Of a stretch of 64,000 nucleotides of DNA, positions 12,182-24,210 are shown piece by piece; the stretch's first letter is position 1; the number at the start of each line of letters is the position of its first letter. A program made the position numbers and the translations under genes. This DNA is from Anisus vortex (taxonomy: Eukaryota; Mollusca; Gastropoda; Planorbidae), in assembly GCA_949126835.1 (NCBI GenBank), contig OX421495.1:4108011-4172010 (forward strand). Reading direction: 5' to 3'. The notes below the pieces were generated by a model. It did no database searches, was not told the origin of the DNA, and worked only from the letters and a program-made list of their open reading frames with translations.

Positions 12182-12690
12182 TAGACAAAAAAAATGTAAG
12201 AAAACAAAATGTAAAGCAATGAATAAGTGAAGAAAACAAAATGTAAAGAAAGAAAAAAGTGGAGAAAACAAAATGTAAAGAAAGAAAAAAGTGAAGAATA
12301 CAAAATGTAAAGAAAGAAAAAAGTAAAGAAAACAAAATGTAGAGAAAGAAAAAAGTGAAGAATACAAAATGTAAAGAAAGAAAAAAGTGAAGAATAAAAA
12401 ATGTAAGGAAAGAAAAAAGTGAAGAATAAAAAATGTAAGGAAAGAAAAAAGTGAAGAATACAAAATGTAAAGAAAGAAAAAAGTGAATAATACAAAATGT
12501 AAAGAAAGAAAAAAGTGAAGAATACAAAATGTAAAGAAAGAAAAAAGTGAATAATACAAAATGTAAAGAAAGAAAAAAGTGAAGAATACAAAATGTAAAG
12601 AAAGAAAAAAGTGAAGAATACAAAATGTAAAGAAAAAAAAGAAGACTTGTAGAAAACAAAATATAAAGAAAAGAAAAAGTGAAGACAACT
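12182..12690. repeat. 32-bp minisatellite, ~15 copies
   Basis: The unit is 'gtgaagaatacaaaatg' followed by 'taaagaaagaaaaaa'. The array is strongly purine-rich on the plus strand. Because 32 is not a multiple of 3 and the minus strand lacks stops in any phase, all three minus frames stay open (195, 191 and 164 codons) as Phe/Leu/Ser-rich nonsense. Confidence 0.95.
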
Positions 12691-12897
12691 AGAAAGTGAA
12701 GGCAATTAGCATGTTCCTTGTGCTTTTTGTTTAATAACTAAACAATTGAATCGTTATGATAACACACACTATCAACCGTAACAGAGAACATAATATGTCT
12801 CCGCCCGTTGTAAAATCATTGAAATTATACGGGTCACAATATGCGTTGTCACTAAAACCGAATCGACAATTCAGGAGTGAAGAGATGGAGATATAGA

Positions 12898-12899
<2 letters not shown>

Positions 12900-12958
<59 letters not shown>
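12900..12958. repeat. (GA)n microsatellite
   Basis: An almost uninterrupted GA run, followed by a shorter GA tract at 12,975-12,990. Confidence 0.95.
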
Positions 12959-12962
<4 letters not shown>

Positions 12963-13227
12963 AGAAAGGACAGGGAGAGAGAGAGAGAGCTGTATGTTAA
13001 TGGCGATGTGGGCTAATATTTACAAGACATCAAATTGCAATCCGTAAAACCCACAGAGATCGTACAGAACGCAGAGCCTCGTTCTGGTGAAGTTCCGGCC
13101 ATACCTGCATAACTTTTTTTTTTATAGTACAATCAAGCTATCGTTGCCATTGGGCAACAATTGTTGTATTTTAAGCGTCTATAATAGTGTGAGGAGAGAA
13201 AAAGAGGCGTTGGAGGGTGGTGTAGTG

Positions 13228-13928
13228 GCTATACTATCTCCACAACAGGCCAGGGCTTCAGCAAATATCTTCTAAAATATATTACTTTTAAGTGTCCTTG
13301 CCCAGAAACTCTATAACAGGGATCTCGAACTCGGATAAAAGCATGTACCTTTTTATCACTTTAAGAAATGTGTTAAAGGCCGCACCCCCCCTCCTCCTCC
13401 CAACAACCCGACCCTAGTTAAACAAAAAAACACTTCATACATCTTAACTCATTTTACTACTTATCACTAATAATATGCCAATTTAAAATTTATACACAAA
13501 GAATTATATAACAAATTAACAATAAAATTGTATGTGGATCAGTACTAGCTGTCTGAATTTTTACACGAAAAGTACATTTTTTTCAAGCTTACTGGCGGGC
13601 CACAAAATTTCACTACGCGGACCGCGGGCCCGCGTTTTTGAGATCCCTACTCTACAATATGCCATACTCAAGGGCAAATAACATCTAAAAAATATTTTTT
13701 TTAAGTGTCCTTGCCAATTAACTTTACAATAGCCTAGAATCACAGCAAACATCTTCTACAAATATATAACGTTTAAGCGTCCACGCCTCTATACAATAGG
13801 TTAGAGTTAGACCAAACATCTTCTAAAATATAAGCGCCATTGCCCACTAACTCTACAATAGGCCAATGTTACAGTGAACATATTCTCCAGATATATATCT
13901 TTGAAGCGTCGTTGGCCAGAGAGTTAAG
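13228..13928. repeat. ~80-bp degenerate tandem repeat, split by a MITE
   Basis: Units share 'aacatcttctaaaatat', 'ttaagtgtccttgcc', 'aactctacaatagg' and 'gttacagc'. About five units are recognisable. The first lies before the insertion at 13,317-13,649 and the rest after it. Divergence is high, so the array is old. Confidence 0.75.
13317..13649. mobile_element. 333-bp hAT-type MITE
   Basis: The left end is CAGGGATCTCGAACTCG. The right end, inverted, is TAGGGATCTCAAAAACG. Flanks are CTCTATAA (13,309-13,316) and CTCTACAA (13,650-13,657), an 8-bp target duplication with one later mutation. Internally it is AT-rich with G/C-rich ends and does not code. Confidence 0.8.
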
Positions 13929-14330
13929 TCTAAACTTGTCTGATAAAAAAACAACAACCCACCAACAACTAACAAAACTGTCAACTCTTTTCAATAGCCA
14001 GTGCTGCGCTTTTTATCTCGGGCGATAAACAATTATTATATTATCTTGTCTTGTTATCACACGGATGTCGCAGCTTGAATGTATTTGTATGTTTCAGTTC
14101 CGATACAGAATTGTTGTGGATGGATGGACGAGATTAGGGCCTATAGTGGAGATATACATGTGAAAGCATACACAAGGAACCCTCCTCTCTCTCGCTTGGT
14201 CCCACGGCGATAGCGCATTTTGAAAATACTATCAAATGCATGCATATGAGTTGGGTACAAATTGTTACGCAGTGGGAGGCATGGGATTAAAAAATTACGA
14301 ATGTACACCCCATTGGCTATGTAAAAAAAA
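13929..14330. other. Intergenic, nothing recognised
   Basis: No gene or repeat family recognised. Confidence 0.4.
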
Positions 14331-14334
14331 GTAA

Positions 14335-14597
14335 CGTATCCCGTCAGACCAAATTGATCCATAGGGCCGGTGAAGCAGCGTTCACCAGTTTCTGTGGCCA
14401 CGGCATACTAGGTGATTGTGTGGCCAGCACGATGCACAGCCACCTTTACTTTACCCCGGGTAACCCCAACTAAGGTCAGGTACCCATCAGAGCTGGGTAG
14501 ACTCAGGAACACCCTCCAGACCCGGGAAAAATCCTAGCCTGCACCAAGATTCGAACCCGGGACCTTCGATCCACCGCCGCTCGGCCACCACGCCCCA
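14335..14597 (-). mobile_element. tRNA-derived SINE, copy 2
   Basis: Full-length-looking member. The minus-strand head carries 'gtggccgagcggcggtgg' and the B box 'gggttcgaatc'. The body motif 'gctctgatgggtacctgacc' follows, and it ends at 'gaccaaattgatcc'-type sequence. It contains a small 'taccccgggtaacccc' variant region absent in other copies. Confidence 0.85.
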
Positions 14598-14636
14598 TCA
14601 TTTGCTGTCACGTGACCGTAATTTCTGTACTGACCT

Positions 14637-14830
14637 AGGACTCTTTCTTCCCGATTGGCAATACGGAATGGGTTGCCTGAACAAACCCGGAAAACCGGTA
14701 ACTTAACATAATTTTAAAATGCAGTACTAGACTCTAACCACGAATGTGCGTAGGACGCAATAATCTTCGTTATAGAAGGGGCGTCTATAATATTAAAGAT
14801 AAGATTATTGTCCAGGCATTCAATTCTTCT
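14637..14830 (+). mobile_element. LINE 3'-end fragment (tail family)
   Basis: 'ctctttcttcccgattggca', 'cggaatgggttgcctgaac', 'actagactctaaccacg' and 'gtgcgtaggacgcaataatc' identify the family. It lies ~40 bp beyond the head of SINE copy 2, the same arrangement as at 7.8-8.2 kb. Confidence 0.7.
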
Positions 14831-15990
14831 TTAAACGTTTACCGAGTTGCTTGAGTGTATTATCTCATAGTGAACCCGTCTCATAGAACGGACGACAGAA
14901 GACCCGCGCTGTAGCGCCCTGAATGTCATCCAAAACTCCACTCCAGGTCTTCAACCAGGTCACTGGTAAGCACCTCCCGTTACGCTGTTGTTGTGTTTTT
15001 TTGTTTAGCTTCGGCCATTAAAGTAAAGTACCCGCTCGGCAAATGTGGCCCATGATTCGGCTATTAATTAGGTCTAAATGATTCCCAGTGGGTGAACATC
15101 CTTCAGATGAAGTGTTCTGGGGGGGTCCGGTCCGCCATGACAAGCACAAGTAAAGTGCAGTGTATCTCTTGCACAATCAGATCTAAACCACTCCCTCTTT
15201 CACTTAAGGCATACGTTTCTTTCCAGCAACGACTCCCCACCGACATAAGAGATGATCCCCCCCCCCCCTCCCAGTTTTTTTAACTTCCTACTTAACATCA
15301 AGGAATTATTCTCATAATAGAGTGTATTTATATTAGTGGTTGTCAGGGATGGTATTTTATTCTATGGTACTTGTCATCTCGACACAGTCCCTAACAGCCA
15401 ACCAGCCACCTCTCCTACATACAAGACTAGTTCCTGCTTCAGTACATCCATAAAGTGCGCATGTTTTTGCACAACATCATTTTCTTTTCAAATCAGGAAT
15501 TTTAACATCTAAACTATAAATATAAAATCTATTTTTTGTTTACTTTAATGGCATTACAAAATCTATTCCGTATTTTCAAATATCCCTTTTTTAAAATATA
15601 ATTTGATCAGGCCCAAACAAAGTTTTGACATTAAACAAACAGGCATGCTTGTGCGGCGTCATTGTGCACAGATGGCCAGGGTTTCCTTGCGTTTCTCGCC
15701 TAAGCAAACAAAATGTTGAAAAAAGAAAATGAGAGCCACGAAGTACACTGAATTATTGAACAAGTTTTGTGTTACAACTTACTGGGCTTACTGCATAAAC
15801 AATTTGCGTGTTTGAATGTGTGCAGTAAGGCAGTAAATACTTTGTATAATTTCTTATGTTTACCAGACCAACGTTGAAAAAAATTTGAATGGGACAAAAG
15901 TCGCAAGAAAGGAATCACACAAATGGAACAAAGAAGACACAGGCAGCCATATTTTAATCCAAACTTTAGCGTCACGTGGTTGGTGTTTCC
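14831..15990. other. Intergenic, nothing recognised
   Basis: No supported gene. A C-homopolymer lies at about 15,257-15,269. Short ORFs here lack domains. Confidence 0.4.
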
Positions 15991-15993
15991 TGT

Positions 15994-16260
15994 AGAAGCT
16001 GTCTTCTGTAGAAGCTGTCTTATGTAGTAAATGTCTTCTGTAGTCGATGTCTTCTGTAGAGTAGTAGCTGTGTCCTGATGTAGCTGTGTCCTGTAGTAGC
16101 AGTATCCAGTTGTAGCTGTGTCCTGTTGTAGCTGTGCCCTGTGGTAGCTGTGTCCTGTAGTAGATGTGTCATGTTGTAGCTAAGCCCAGTAGTAGCTGTC
16201 ACTTGCAGTAGCAGTCACATGTATATGCTGTCACCTGTAGGCGATGTATCCTGTAACTTT
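15994..16260. repeat. ~15-bp minisatellite
   Basis: Variants of 'gtagctgtgtcctgt' repeat about 17 times with substitutions ('gtagtagctgtgtcctg', 'ttgtagctgtgccct'). The 60-codon minus ORF inside is a by-product. Confidence 0.85.
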
Positions 16261-17180
16261 AATTGTCTAATTGTTAGTCTCCTTGTGTTGATACCACCCT
16301 GTAATAGTAACAGTTCTTCCTTCTAGATAAAAGATTATTACGTCCTTGGCCCCAAAACTCCAAAGTGCGCCAGGGAATGGTCGGCAGCAGGGCTAGAATC
16401 CGGGCCGTTTTTTTTGTTGACCGCGGGACCAGCCGGCCTTAATTATAAAAGTTTTTCAAAGCCTGTAATTTTTGTTTCATCCATCTTTAAGCCATTAAAT
16501 TATTGAAATATTTTCAGCTCATTTAAGCTTTATAGATTATAACTTACAATATATCTTAATAAATAGAGTCGATGTGTTACAAGTAATTAGCTAGTTAATG
16601 TAGCCTATTGTTAAATATACAATACCAATGTTATTTTTAAAGCAACAGTCTGTGGAACTTAACTAACATAAATTTTGCGCCATCTCCTACCAACGAAGGA
16701 TTGTTTACATCTTTATATTTATTTTTTATTTGCGCCGACGCGCACGTGAAGGAAATGACACCAAAGGTCAAGGCTAAATGAAGTCCTTTTCTTTTTAGAA
16801 AGAAAGAAAAACAAGAGTGTGACGTAATGTAATGGCAAAACAAAACAACAATAGTTGTTTAAACCACCAGCCATTAAAAATCACGGATTGTTGTGGAGCT
16901 GTTCTGTGGTCAACTCGCTAAATGAAACAAACCGTTTTATCTGTAAACATAATGTGATACTGATGAATGTAGCCCAACGAGGAACAACACATTGTAGTCA
17001 TTCGTTTCTCCGTTCATTTTGACGGGCATAACCACTAATGTGATACTAATTAATGTAGCCCAACGAGGCGCTTTGTGAGGGTGAATATTTTTAATTGGAA
17101 ACAAGAAGTGCAAGGGGTGATAACTTTTGGCGTCGCTCATTCAACATCTTTTATTTTCATTCCAGGTATTTAAAAAAATA
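16261..17180. other. Intergenic with a small direct duplication
   Basis: 'aatgtgatact.at.aatgtag' followed by 'cccaacgagg' occurs at about 16,950-16,982 and again at 17,037-17,068, so a ~86-bp direct duplication is likely. No gene seen. Confidence 0.4.
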
Positions 17181-17189
17181 GCGTGTGTG

Positions 17190-17628
17190 TGTACCAACTA
17201 ATTTATTGAAAGTACCCACCATTGTAATCAAAGTACCAACTAATTTATTGAAAGTACCCACCATTGTAATCAAAGTACCAACTAATTTATTGAAAGTACC
17301 AACCATTGTAATCAGAGTACCAACTAATTTATTGAAAGTACCAACCATTGTAATCAAAGTACCAACTAATTTATTGAAAGTACCAACCATTGTAATCAAA
17401 GTACCAACTAATTTATTGAAAGTACCAACCAATGTAATCAAAGTACCAACTAATTTATTGAAAGTACCAAGCAATGTAATCAAAGTACCAACTAATTTAT
17501 TGAAAGTACCAACCAATGTAATCAAAGTACCAACTAATTTATTGAAAGTACCAAGCAATGTAATCAAAGTACCAACTAATTTATTGAAAGTACCAACCAA
17601 TGTATTAAAGGTACCAACCGTTCTACCT
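17190..17628. repeat. 42-bp minisatellite, ~10 copies
   Basis: The unit is 'gtaccaactaatttattgaa' followed by 'agtaccaaccattgtaatcaaa'. It is itself a diverged ~21-bp dimer (both halves start 'agtaccaac'). 42 bp is a multiple of 3, so both strands stay open: a 14-residue repeat VPTNLLKVPTIVIK on plus and VGTFNKLVGTLITM on minus. No start context or domain supports translation. Confidence 0.9.
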
Positions 17629-18045
17629 ATCTCTGATGTATGACCTGTTCCATGTAATATATCGTTGATGGACCCTTCTATCCATCTCTGATGTATGACC
17701 TGTTCCATGTAATATATCGTTGATGGACCGTTCTATCTATCTCTGATGTATGACCTGTTCCATGTAATATATCGTTGATGGACCCTTCTATCTCTGATGT
17801 ATGGCCTGTTCCATGTAATATATCGTTGATGGACCCTTCTATCTCTGATGTATGACCTGTTCCATGTAATATATCGTTGATAAACTCCTTCTATCTCTGA
17901 TGTATGACCTGTTCCATGTAATATATCGTTGATAAACTCCTTCTATCTCTGATGTATGACCTGTTCCATGTAATATATCGTTGATGGACCCTTCTATCTC
18001 TGATGTATGACCTGTTCCATGTAATATATCGTTGATGGACCCATT
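17629..18045. repeat. 51-62-bp minisatellite, ~8 copies
   Basis: The unit contains 'atctctgatgtatgacctgt', 'tccatgtaatatatcgttga' and 'tggacccttct'. It directly abuts the 42-bp array. Length variation lies in the 'tctatccatctc' linker, and some units have 'taaactcc' in place of 'tggaccc'. Confidence 0.9.
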
Positions 18046-18919
18046 CGGCCAAATCTTGACTTTGACTTGACCATTTTGTTGACCGACGCTTTTGTCCATG
18101 CCCACCGCCGCCCCTCCTCCCCCACTTTTCGCCTATCAGGACATCGTTTATTGACACAGAGAGGCAAGGGTAGGGTGGACGGTTGAGGTCACTCAATACA
18201 GACCGCTTGTCAGATCAATGCTATTTGATTTCCTTAAAAGCTGCGGCGTGGGTTTCCACATCCGCGTCGGCGCCCACTCCCCCCTCCCCAATCCATCCTC
18301 AGCGTGACAGTGTGGTGGCGAACGTGGCAGTATGCTGGACAGCGTGACATTTCACGTGACACAAGTGTGACAGTAGAGTGGCATTAATTTGCCTTACATT
18401 AATTTGTTTCAATTTTTATTTTGTAACAAAATCGTTTATCGACAGTTTCCGTTGCTCCCAATTCGATTGTCCCCATCCTGTTTCTATTCCACTCATCCCG
18501 AGTGCCCCCTTTTAAATTGTCCCCATTTCCATTGTCCCCATTCCTATTGTCCCCATTCCGACTGTCTTGGATTCAAGTCCTGCTTTATCACACTGGCTAC
18601 TTCCAGGCTCCAAGAAGCCACTAGGCGTCTACCAGGGTGAGCATATGTTGAAAGCAACATAAAACTTGCTTGAGCCCCTTGCCAGTCGCACCAATCCCCT
18701 GGCATATGGTGGTCACACACACCGTCCAATTATAGTCCGTATATTATGTTTGAAACACGGAAATTGGGGAACATGCCAACTCACTCGCTGAGGAAAATTT
18801 ACAAACGTGATAGATATGCGAACTGCAAGAACATGTTATAATTTCTAATGGCAAATATGTCATTATCAATTATCATCAAACACTTTACCGTTATGGTAGT
18901 TTGTGGGCAGCGAATGGAC
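18046..18919. other. Intergenic; short 15-bp repeat at 18,449-18,570
   Basis: 'attgtccccattcc'-type units recur ~7 times at 18,449-18,570. 'gcgtgacagtgtggtggc'-like phrases repeat at 18,300-18,385. No gene recognised. Confidence 0.45.
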
Positions 18920-19115
18920 ACTTCAGCAGTCTGCTTTCTCCATTTTATTCTTGCCTATCTTGAGCGTCAGTCATTTGCAGCTTTGTCCAATCATTTATCT
19001 TGTCGAACCAGCAATTTCCGCCGACGGCCTCTCCGACGTCCATCTTCTATAGTGCCTTAAAGGATGGTTTTCGGCAGGTTATTATGCCGCAACACATGAC
19101 CGAACCATGTCGAAA
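18920..19115 (-). pseudogene. LINE ORF2 C-terminal fragment
   Basis: On the minus strand, broken frames read like 'GHVLRHN..PKTILQGTIE', then 'RRRGRRRKLLVR.NDWTKL'. This resembles the H-x-x-R ... GR-RGR-x-x-x-W ... W ending of RTE-like and related LINE ORF2 proteins. Several frame breaks, so it is dead. Confidence 0.5.
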
Positions 19116-19225
19116 AATAGGCTTAACAATAAACTGTTCCTTGATTTTCATTAAGTTAAATTTCCGAAAATGCCATTGAAATATAAGGTCTTTTGGCATT
19201 TCTTTGTTTGATTCACAAGAACCGG

Positions 19226-19378
19226 CCCGGTTGCCAGATACATTTTCAGAAAATCTCGGGACCCCTTGTCACTTCCCCTTTCATGTGAAAATAGGGTAGA
19301 ATTATTTTAGCCTATTTAATGCCGGATAGCCTACTGAAATACCGGACTGTCCAGCACAAAATCAGACATCTGGCAACC
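19226..19378. mobile_element. MITE-like element with GGTTGCCAGAT termini
   Basis: 'cggttgccagata' at the left is mirrored by 'atctggcaaccc' at the right, ~150 bp apart, with no coding potential between. The target duplication is not clear, so the superfamily is unassigned. Confidence 0.5.
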
Positions 19379-20733
19379 CCCTTGTCGGGTAAGCTGGGTG
19401 GACACAGGCAAAATCCCTCCAGACCAGAGAAAAGTATAATAATTTCTGATTTCAAACCCTGGACATTCGGTTTGGCGACCTAAAACGGGAGGCCCCTATT
19501 GACCAACACTATAACAACCGGAAAAAGCAACAAACTAACCCATAAAAACACAGTTTTTATTAAACCCCCTTTCTTTGTAAACTAAGTTTATATTTAATTT
19601 ATAATTTGATATATTAAAATAAATATAGATCTAAATGATATCATACCTTATGAATTTCCACACTAAAATTTTGTGCATCCTCTTTTTTTCTAGCTTTGGC
19701 CCGCAAAAACCATAAAAAGATAACTCGCTTTGTTTCGGCTATATTGTGTTGTTTTCATTCTATTTATTTCGTAAAAACGAACATATTTTATTTACTCCCG
19801 TCTCTTCCGGTAGAGGCAGCCATGATTTTTTTCTTCGATTCGCAAATTGTTGGAAGGTATTAGTGACTATTCGAAAGGCTATGATGCTGAAAATTTGCTA
19901 GAATGTATTGTTAGTCTGGACAAGTCTGCTACCCAAGTTTGAGCTCGATTGGACGACGGCAAGTGGTCGAAAAATTGATGCAAAGTTTTCCAAGCAAGCA
20001 ACCAACCAAGCAGACAGTACGAGTTAAAAGAAAGGGAGTAAAAATAATTGTATGTTAACATATTCCTTTTAAAAAAGCATTCAAATATGGCAACACTGCA
20101 ATACACTTTGTAGGCTTGTGTAATATAAACTTGCTTTAATATCTCTGCACATAGAACTGTGTGTAGGAATATTTCTGCACATAGAACTGTGTGTAGGAAA
20201 CGTACGTATCTAAAAGAAAAAAAAAAGCATTTTGAATGAGACAGGCAAGTGATCTATTTAAATATTAAACCCAGCAAATCACTTGAACCTTGGAGCCATT
20301 AGGCAAACAGAGGAGGGGGAGGGGGGCGAATAGTTCTGTCTTTCTTTGAAGTCCTGAGATAATGCAAGACTTACATGGTCACGTCTCGGCGTAACGTGAT
20401 CTGCTCGGACGAGATCAGCACGGTGGAACTCGTTCTCTGGCTGCTGGGCAAGGGTTTCATTCTGTGTGTTTGTGTGTGCGTGTTGCTGTTTTACAACTCG
20501 ATGTTGTATTCGTCTTGTGGGCGATGAGCTCGCTTTGACAGGATTCCGGTACTGTAGACAGTCCCTTCAAGGGCAGACTGCAGTTCTGTTTCTAAATCTA
20601 TTTGTCTATAAAAACTCTATGCCAAAGGGAATTATATCTATTATATAATATTTATTTATTTTTTTTTTTTTTTATTTTTTTTAGGGGGGGGGGGGGGTCT
20701 ATACTAGGGTTTTAAAAACCGGTGGTTCGCTCA
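19379..20733. other. Intergenic before the palindrome
   Basis: No gene recognised. A 30-bp unit 'ctgcacatagaactgtgtgt' plus 'aggaat' is duplicated at 20,144-20,202. A T-run and a G-run lie at 20,657-20,697, just outside the palindrome. Confidence 0.45.
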
Positions 20734-20740
20734 TAGCCTG
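20734..20740. repeat. Left 7-bp direct repeat TAGCCTG flanking the palindrome
   Basis: TAGCCTG ends one base before the first paired base block. The same seven bases in the same orientation occur at 34,441-34,447, immediately after the right arm. This looks like a target-site duplication. Confidence 0.6.
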
Positions 20741-21426
20741 AGTAGTATATTAGGTCACCTTTGATTATCATCCCACCTCTCACCTCCACCTCTCACCTCC
20801 ACCTCTCACCTCCACCTCTCACCTCCACCTCTCACCACCACCACCATCACCACCTGCCACCACCACCACCGCCCCTCCACCGCTCCACCGCCCCCTACAC
20901 CCAATAATCCTCTCGACATGTAGTACACTAACATTTCATGACCTTCCGTTCACGACACGTTGTATTGTTCTCCCCCTACCCCCTGAAATGTATAATTGAA
21001 AAAGACCCTGCCTCCCCTACCCCCTGAAATGTATAATTGAAAAAAGACCCTGCCTCCCCACCCCCCTGTATAGTTGAGATGACTCACGTTATATATCTTT
21101 ACTTCCCTCCCACCCCCGTTAGCTATAGGTGTTCATGTATTAATGTGTTCATTACATTTTTAAATAGTTTTTTTTTCCACTTTGTAATTGAGTTCTCTTT
21201 ATTACTTATGTGTGTATATATATATATATATATATAATAATTTATAAAAAACAATATTAATCGAGACACAAACATATCAATTCAGTATATGCAAAGTCCA
21301 CATCTTCAATCTATAATTTACTTCGTCCCATCTTTAATCAATATGTTATTTCAATCGCATAGGTTATTCACGCATAGGTTATTCACCTATGTCCACCGCT
21401 GTTACGGTCATTGACCCTTGAGATCA

Positions 21427-21775
21427 ATAGTAGAATATTCACATTTTGTCACTCTTCACACACACACACACACACACACACGTATCACACACACACACGC
21501 ATTTCTTTTCCCCTATACAGACATCTGTTTATTTCAAACATCCCAACCCAATCAATAAACTATTGTACTGCTTTATCTATGCACTGTAGGTTATTAACCT
21601 TTTTGTACTATCATTTTCTTTTCCGCCATTCAGACATATCTATGCAGTGTAGGTTATTAACCTTTTTGTACTATCATTTTCTTTTCTTCCACTCAGACAT
21701 CTGTTTAATTCAATCCTCCCACCCAATCGATAATGCCAACATTTCACTTACTATTTTCACATTTTCCCAAAGGCT
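21427..21775 (+). repeat. ~320-bp direct duplication inside the arm, copy 1
   Basis: 'gtagaatattcacattttg', a CA tract, 'cagacatctgtttatttcaa', 'caataaactattgtact', then 'ttattaacctttttgta' and 'cgataatgccaacatttcac'. The block recurs at 21,990-22,293. This copy has an extra 66-bp internal repeat ('tatctatgca.tgtaggtta...'). Confidence 0.8.
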
Positions 21776-21989
21776 ATAGTAGTATTGCTGCCATTTTGTC
21801 ACCACTAGACAAAGTAAACAAACAGCACGCCCGCTATAATTATTTTAAGCGCTTTAGTATTCTTTTATAGTTCTTAATAAAGGGTACCATTAAAATATTT
21901 TAGAACCAGTGTATTCACATTTCATTCATACCTACAGCCTAACCACTGGATCAATAATAATTTGAATGTATAATGTCACATGTGTTTAT

Positions 21990-22293
21990 ATAGTAGAATA
22001 TTCACATTTTGTCACTCTTCACACACACATACACACACACATACACACACACACAATATTTGTATCACACACACACAAACACACACACACACACATTTCC
22101 ATACAGACATCTGTTTATTTCAAACATCCCAACCCAATCAATAAACTATTGTACTGGTTTATCTATGCAGTGTAGTTATTAACCTTTTTTGTACTATCAT
22201 TTTCTTTTCTTCCATTCAGACAGCTGTTTAATTCAATCCTCCCACCCAATCGATAATGCCAACATTTCACTTACTATTTTCACGTTTTCCCTA
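21990..22293 (+). repeat. ~320-bp direct duplication inside the arm, copy 2
   Basis: Same ordered blocks as copy 1, with a longer CA tract and without the internal 66-bp repeat. It runs straight into the CA minisatellite. Confidence 0.8.
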
Positions 22294-22640
22294 CACACAC
22301 ACATACATACAGACAATCACATTTACAAACGCACACACACACACACATACAGACAATCACATTTACAAACGCACACACATACATACAGACAATCACATTT
22401 ACAAACGCACACACGCACATACATACAGACAATCACATTTACAAACGCACACACACACACACATACATACAGACAATCACATTTACAAACGCACACACAC
22501 ACACACATACAGACAATCACATTTACAAACGCACACACACATACATACAGACAATCACATTAACAAACGCAAACACACACATACAGACAATCACATTTAC
22601 AAACACACATACACACACACAAACACACAGTATTTTTATC
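22290..22640. repeat. CA-rich minisatellite, ~36-44-bp unit
   Basis: Unit 'cagacaatcacatttacaaa' plus 'cgcacacac(ac)n ata', about 8 copies with variable CA length. It is open in more than one frame (THTHTDNHIYKR-type repeats), which I treat as non-coding. Confidence 0.9.
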
Positions 22641-22751
22641 TCTCACACACACACATACATACAGACACTCACATTACTCATACTGGCATACAAATACGCA
22701 CACAGGCCCGTCAGACCATATTTACATTGTCACAGCTGTTTCTCTGCAAAC

Positions 22752-22885
22752 GCTCCTTCTATAAAGAAACTTATTGCTTCCTACGTTCATCCGTGGTCCA
22801 AGGCCAGTCTAGTTGCATTTTTTTATTAATGTTTTAAATTATGTTACTGGTTTGTTCAGGCAACCCATTCCATATGAACCTTGCA
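22752..22885 (-). mobile_element. LINE 3'-end fragment (tail family)
   Basis: Read on minus: 'gaatgggttgcctgaacaaa', 'actagactggcc', 'ccacggatgaacgtagg', 'agcaataag'. The mirror copy is at 32,297-32,430. Confidence 0.65.
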
Positions 22886-23820
22886 GCTCGTTTTATTTTT
22901 TTTTTGTAATTTTTTTTTTAAATGTTTTCGTAAAAGTATTCAGGCAATTTTAAAATTTTAATAGTTAACACATGCATCAGTCTAAACTAAAATATTCAAC
23001 GTGTCTCTGATGGCATCCTTTTTAACTTTCTGTTATACAGAAGACATAGTCATAGTCCCATGGTTCTTTTAGGAACACGTGGTATCCAATATGGCGGAAG
23101 GGATGTATCCAAGGGGAGTAATCGTGTAATTATTATTTTTTGTCATTATTACCATTGTATTTTTTTTTTCTTTTTGTTGTAGTAAGACAGGGTTAAGCAT
23201 TTTTATTCTAAACTTAAAATGTTTCAGCTATTAGTATATATATTACGAGCTCTAAATTTTCACATAATAGTGAAGGGTGATATTCTTTTATAGAATTATT
23301 ATACACTAATGCAATTTTGTTTTCTCTTTTTGATATTATAAGACATGTAAATCTTGAGTAATTTTTAATTTTAACTTTAAGAGTTCGCATGTTATTTTCT
23401 TTACGATTGCACTAGATGTATAAACTTTTATATACTGTATTTAATCAAGTAATTATTTTCTTTAGCACAATTAAGGGAGCCAGAAATATTGAATAGATTA
23501 AAATCAAGGGTAGCAATCGTGTAATTAGTTGTTTTAATTTTTGTAAAAGTTATATTAATCTTGTCTTAAGTTAATGGATTTTCAGGGTGATTTGCAGCTC
23601 GTTGTTTTCAACTAAAGAAATACCAGATAGTAGATACGCTTCTAGAATCTTCAACATATATTGATACACATCTGTCGAGCTTTATGAATAGTCATAATAA
23701 CTGGGTGAGTAACAGGTTCACAATAGTAACAAGACAGTCTTTGTTAAACAAAAAATCACCATATACACAGTTAAATATAAAAGAGTATATTAAACTAGCT
23801 TCCATCTTTCTTTTCGTCAC
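22886..23820. other. AT-rich arm interior, nothing recognised
   Basis: No gene seen. A phrase 'g.agtaatcgtgtaatta' near 23,113 recurs as 'agcaatcgtgtaatta' near 23,512, hinting at an old ~400-bp direct repeat. Confidence 0.35.
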
Positions 23821-23821
23821 A

Positions 23822-23993
23822 GAGGTGTCCCTGAGTCTGCCCAGCTCTGATAGGTACCTGACATTAGTTGGGGTAAAGTAAAGTCGGCTGGGCATTGTGC
23901 TGACCACACATCCCCTTTTATGCCGTGGCCACAGAAACTGGTGAACGCTGCTTCACTAGCCCTATGATCAGGTTGGTCCGAAGGGTACTTTAC
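23822..23993 (+). mobile_element. tRNA-derived SINE body, copy 3 (head missing)
   Basis: Begins in the body ('gtgtccctgagtctgcccag', 'gctctgataggtacctgac') and continues to 'gaccacacatcccc' and 'ccgtggccacagaaactggt'. The tRNA head is absent, so it is 5' truncated. The mirror copy is at 31,189-31,360. Confidence 0.8.
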
Positions 23994-24123
23994 TAAGTCA
24001 TGTTTTGTTTGTTATTATTGTAAACGTGTAACGTTAGTATGAAAACATGGGTGTCATTTATTTATTGCATTCAATTCATTAAAGAATAAAAGTGGGGAAA
24101 AAGAAATGTTTGTTTCCTTTGTC

Positions 24124-24129
24124 TTTATT
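24124..24129 (-). promoter_or_regulatory. Candidate poly(A) signal of left ICAD-like gene
   Basis: AATAAA on the minus strand, about 80 bp past the stop codon at 24,211-24,213. It is the mirror of 31,053-31,058. Confidence 0.4.
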
Positions 24130-24210
24130 TCATCTAGTACATCTAAGTCCAATGTTTTCATTGCCCTAGTATGTATAAAATAGTTGTAATTTTAAAGTTA
24201 TTTTGAAATA

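Noticed and set aside
12101..12705. Membrane-protein-like ORFs of 164-195 codons (minus)
   Set aside because: Three overlapping frames are open at once because of the 32-bp purine-rich repeat, so none is a credible gene.
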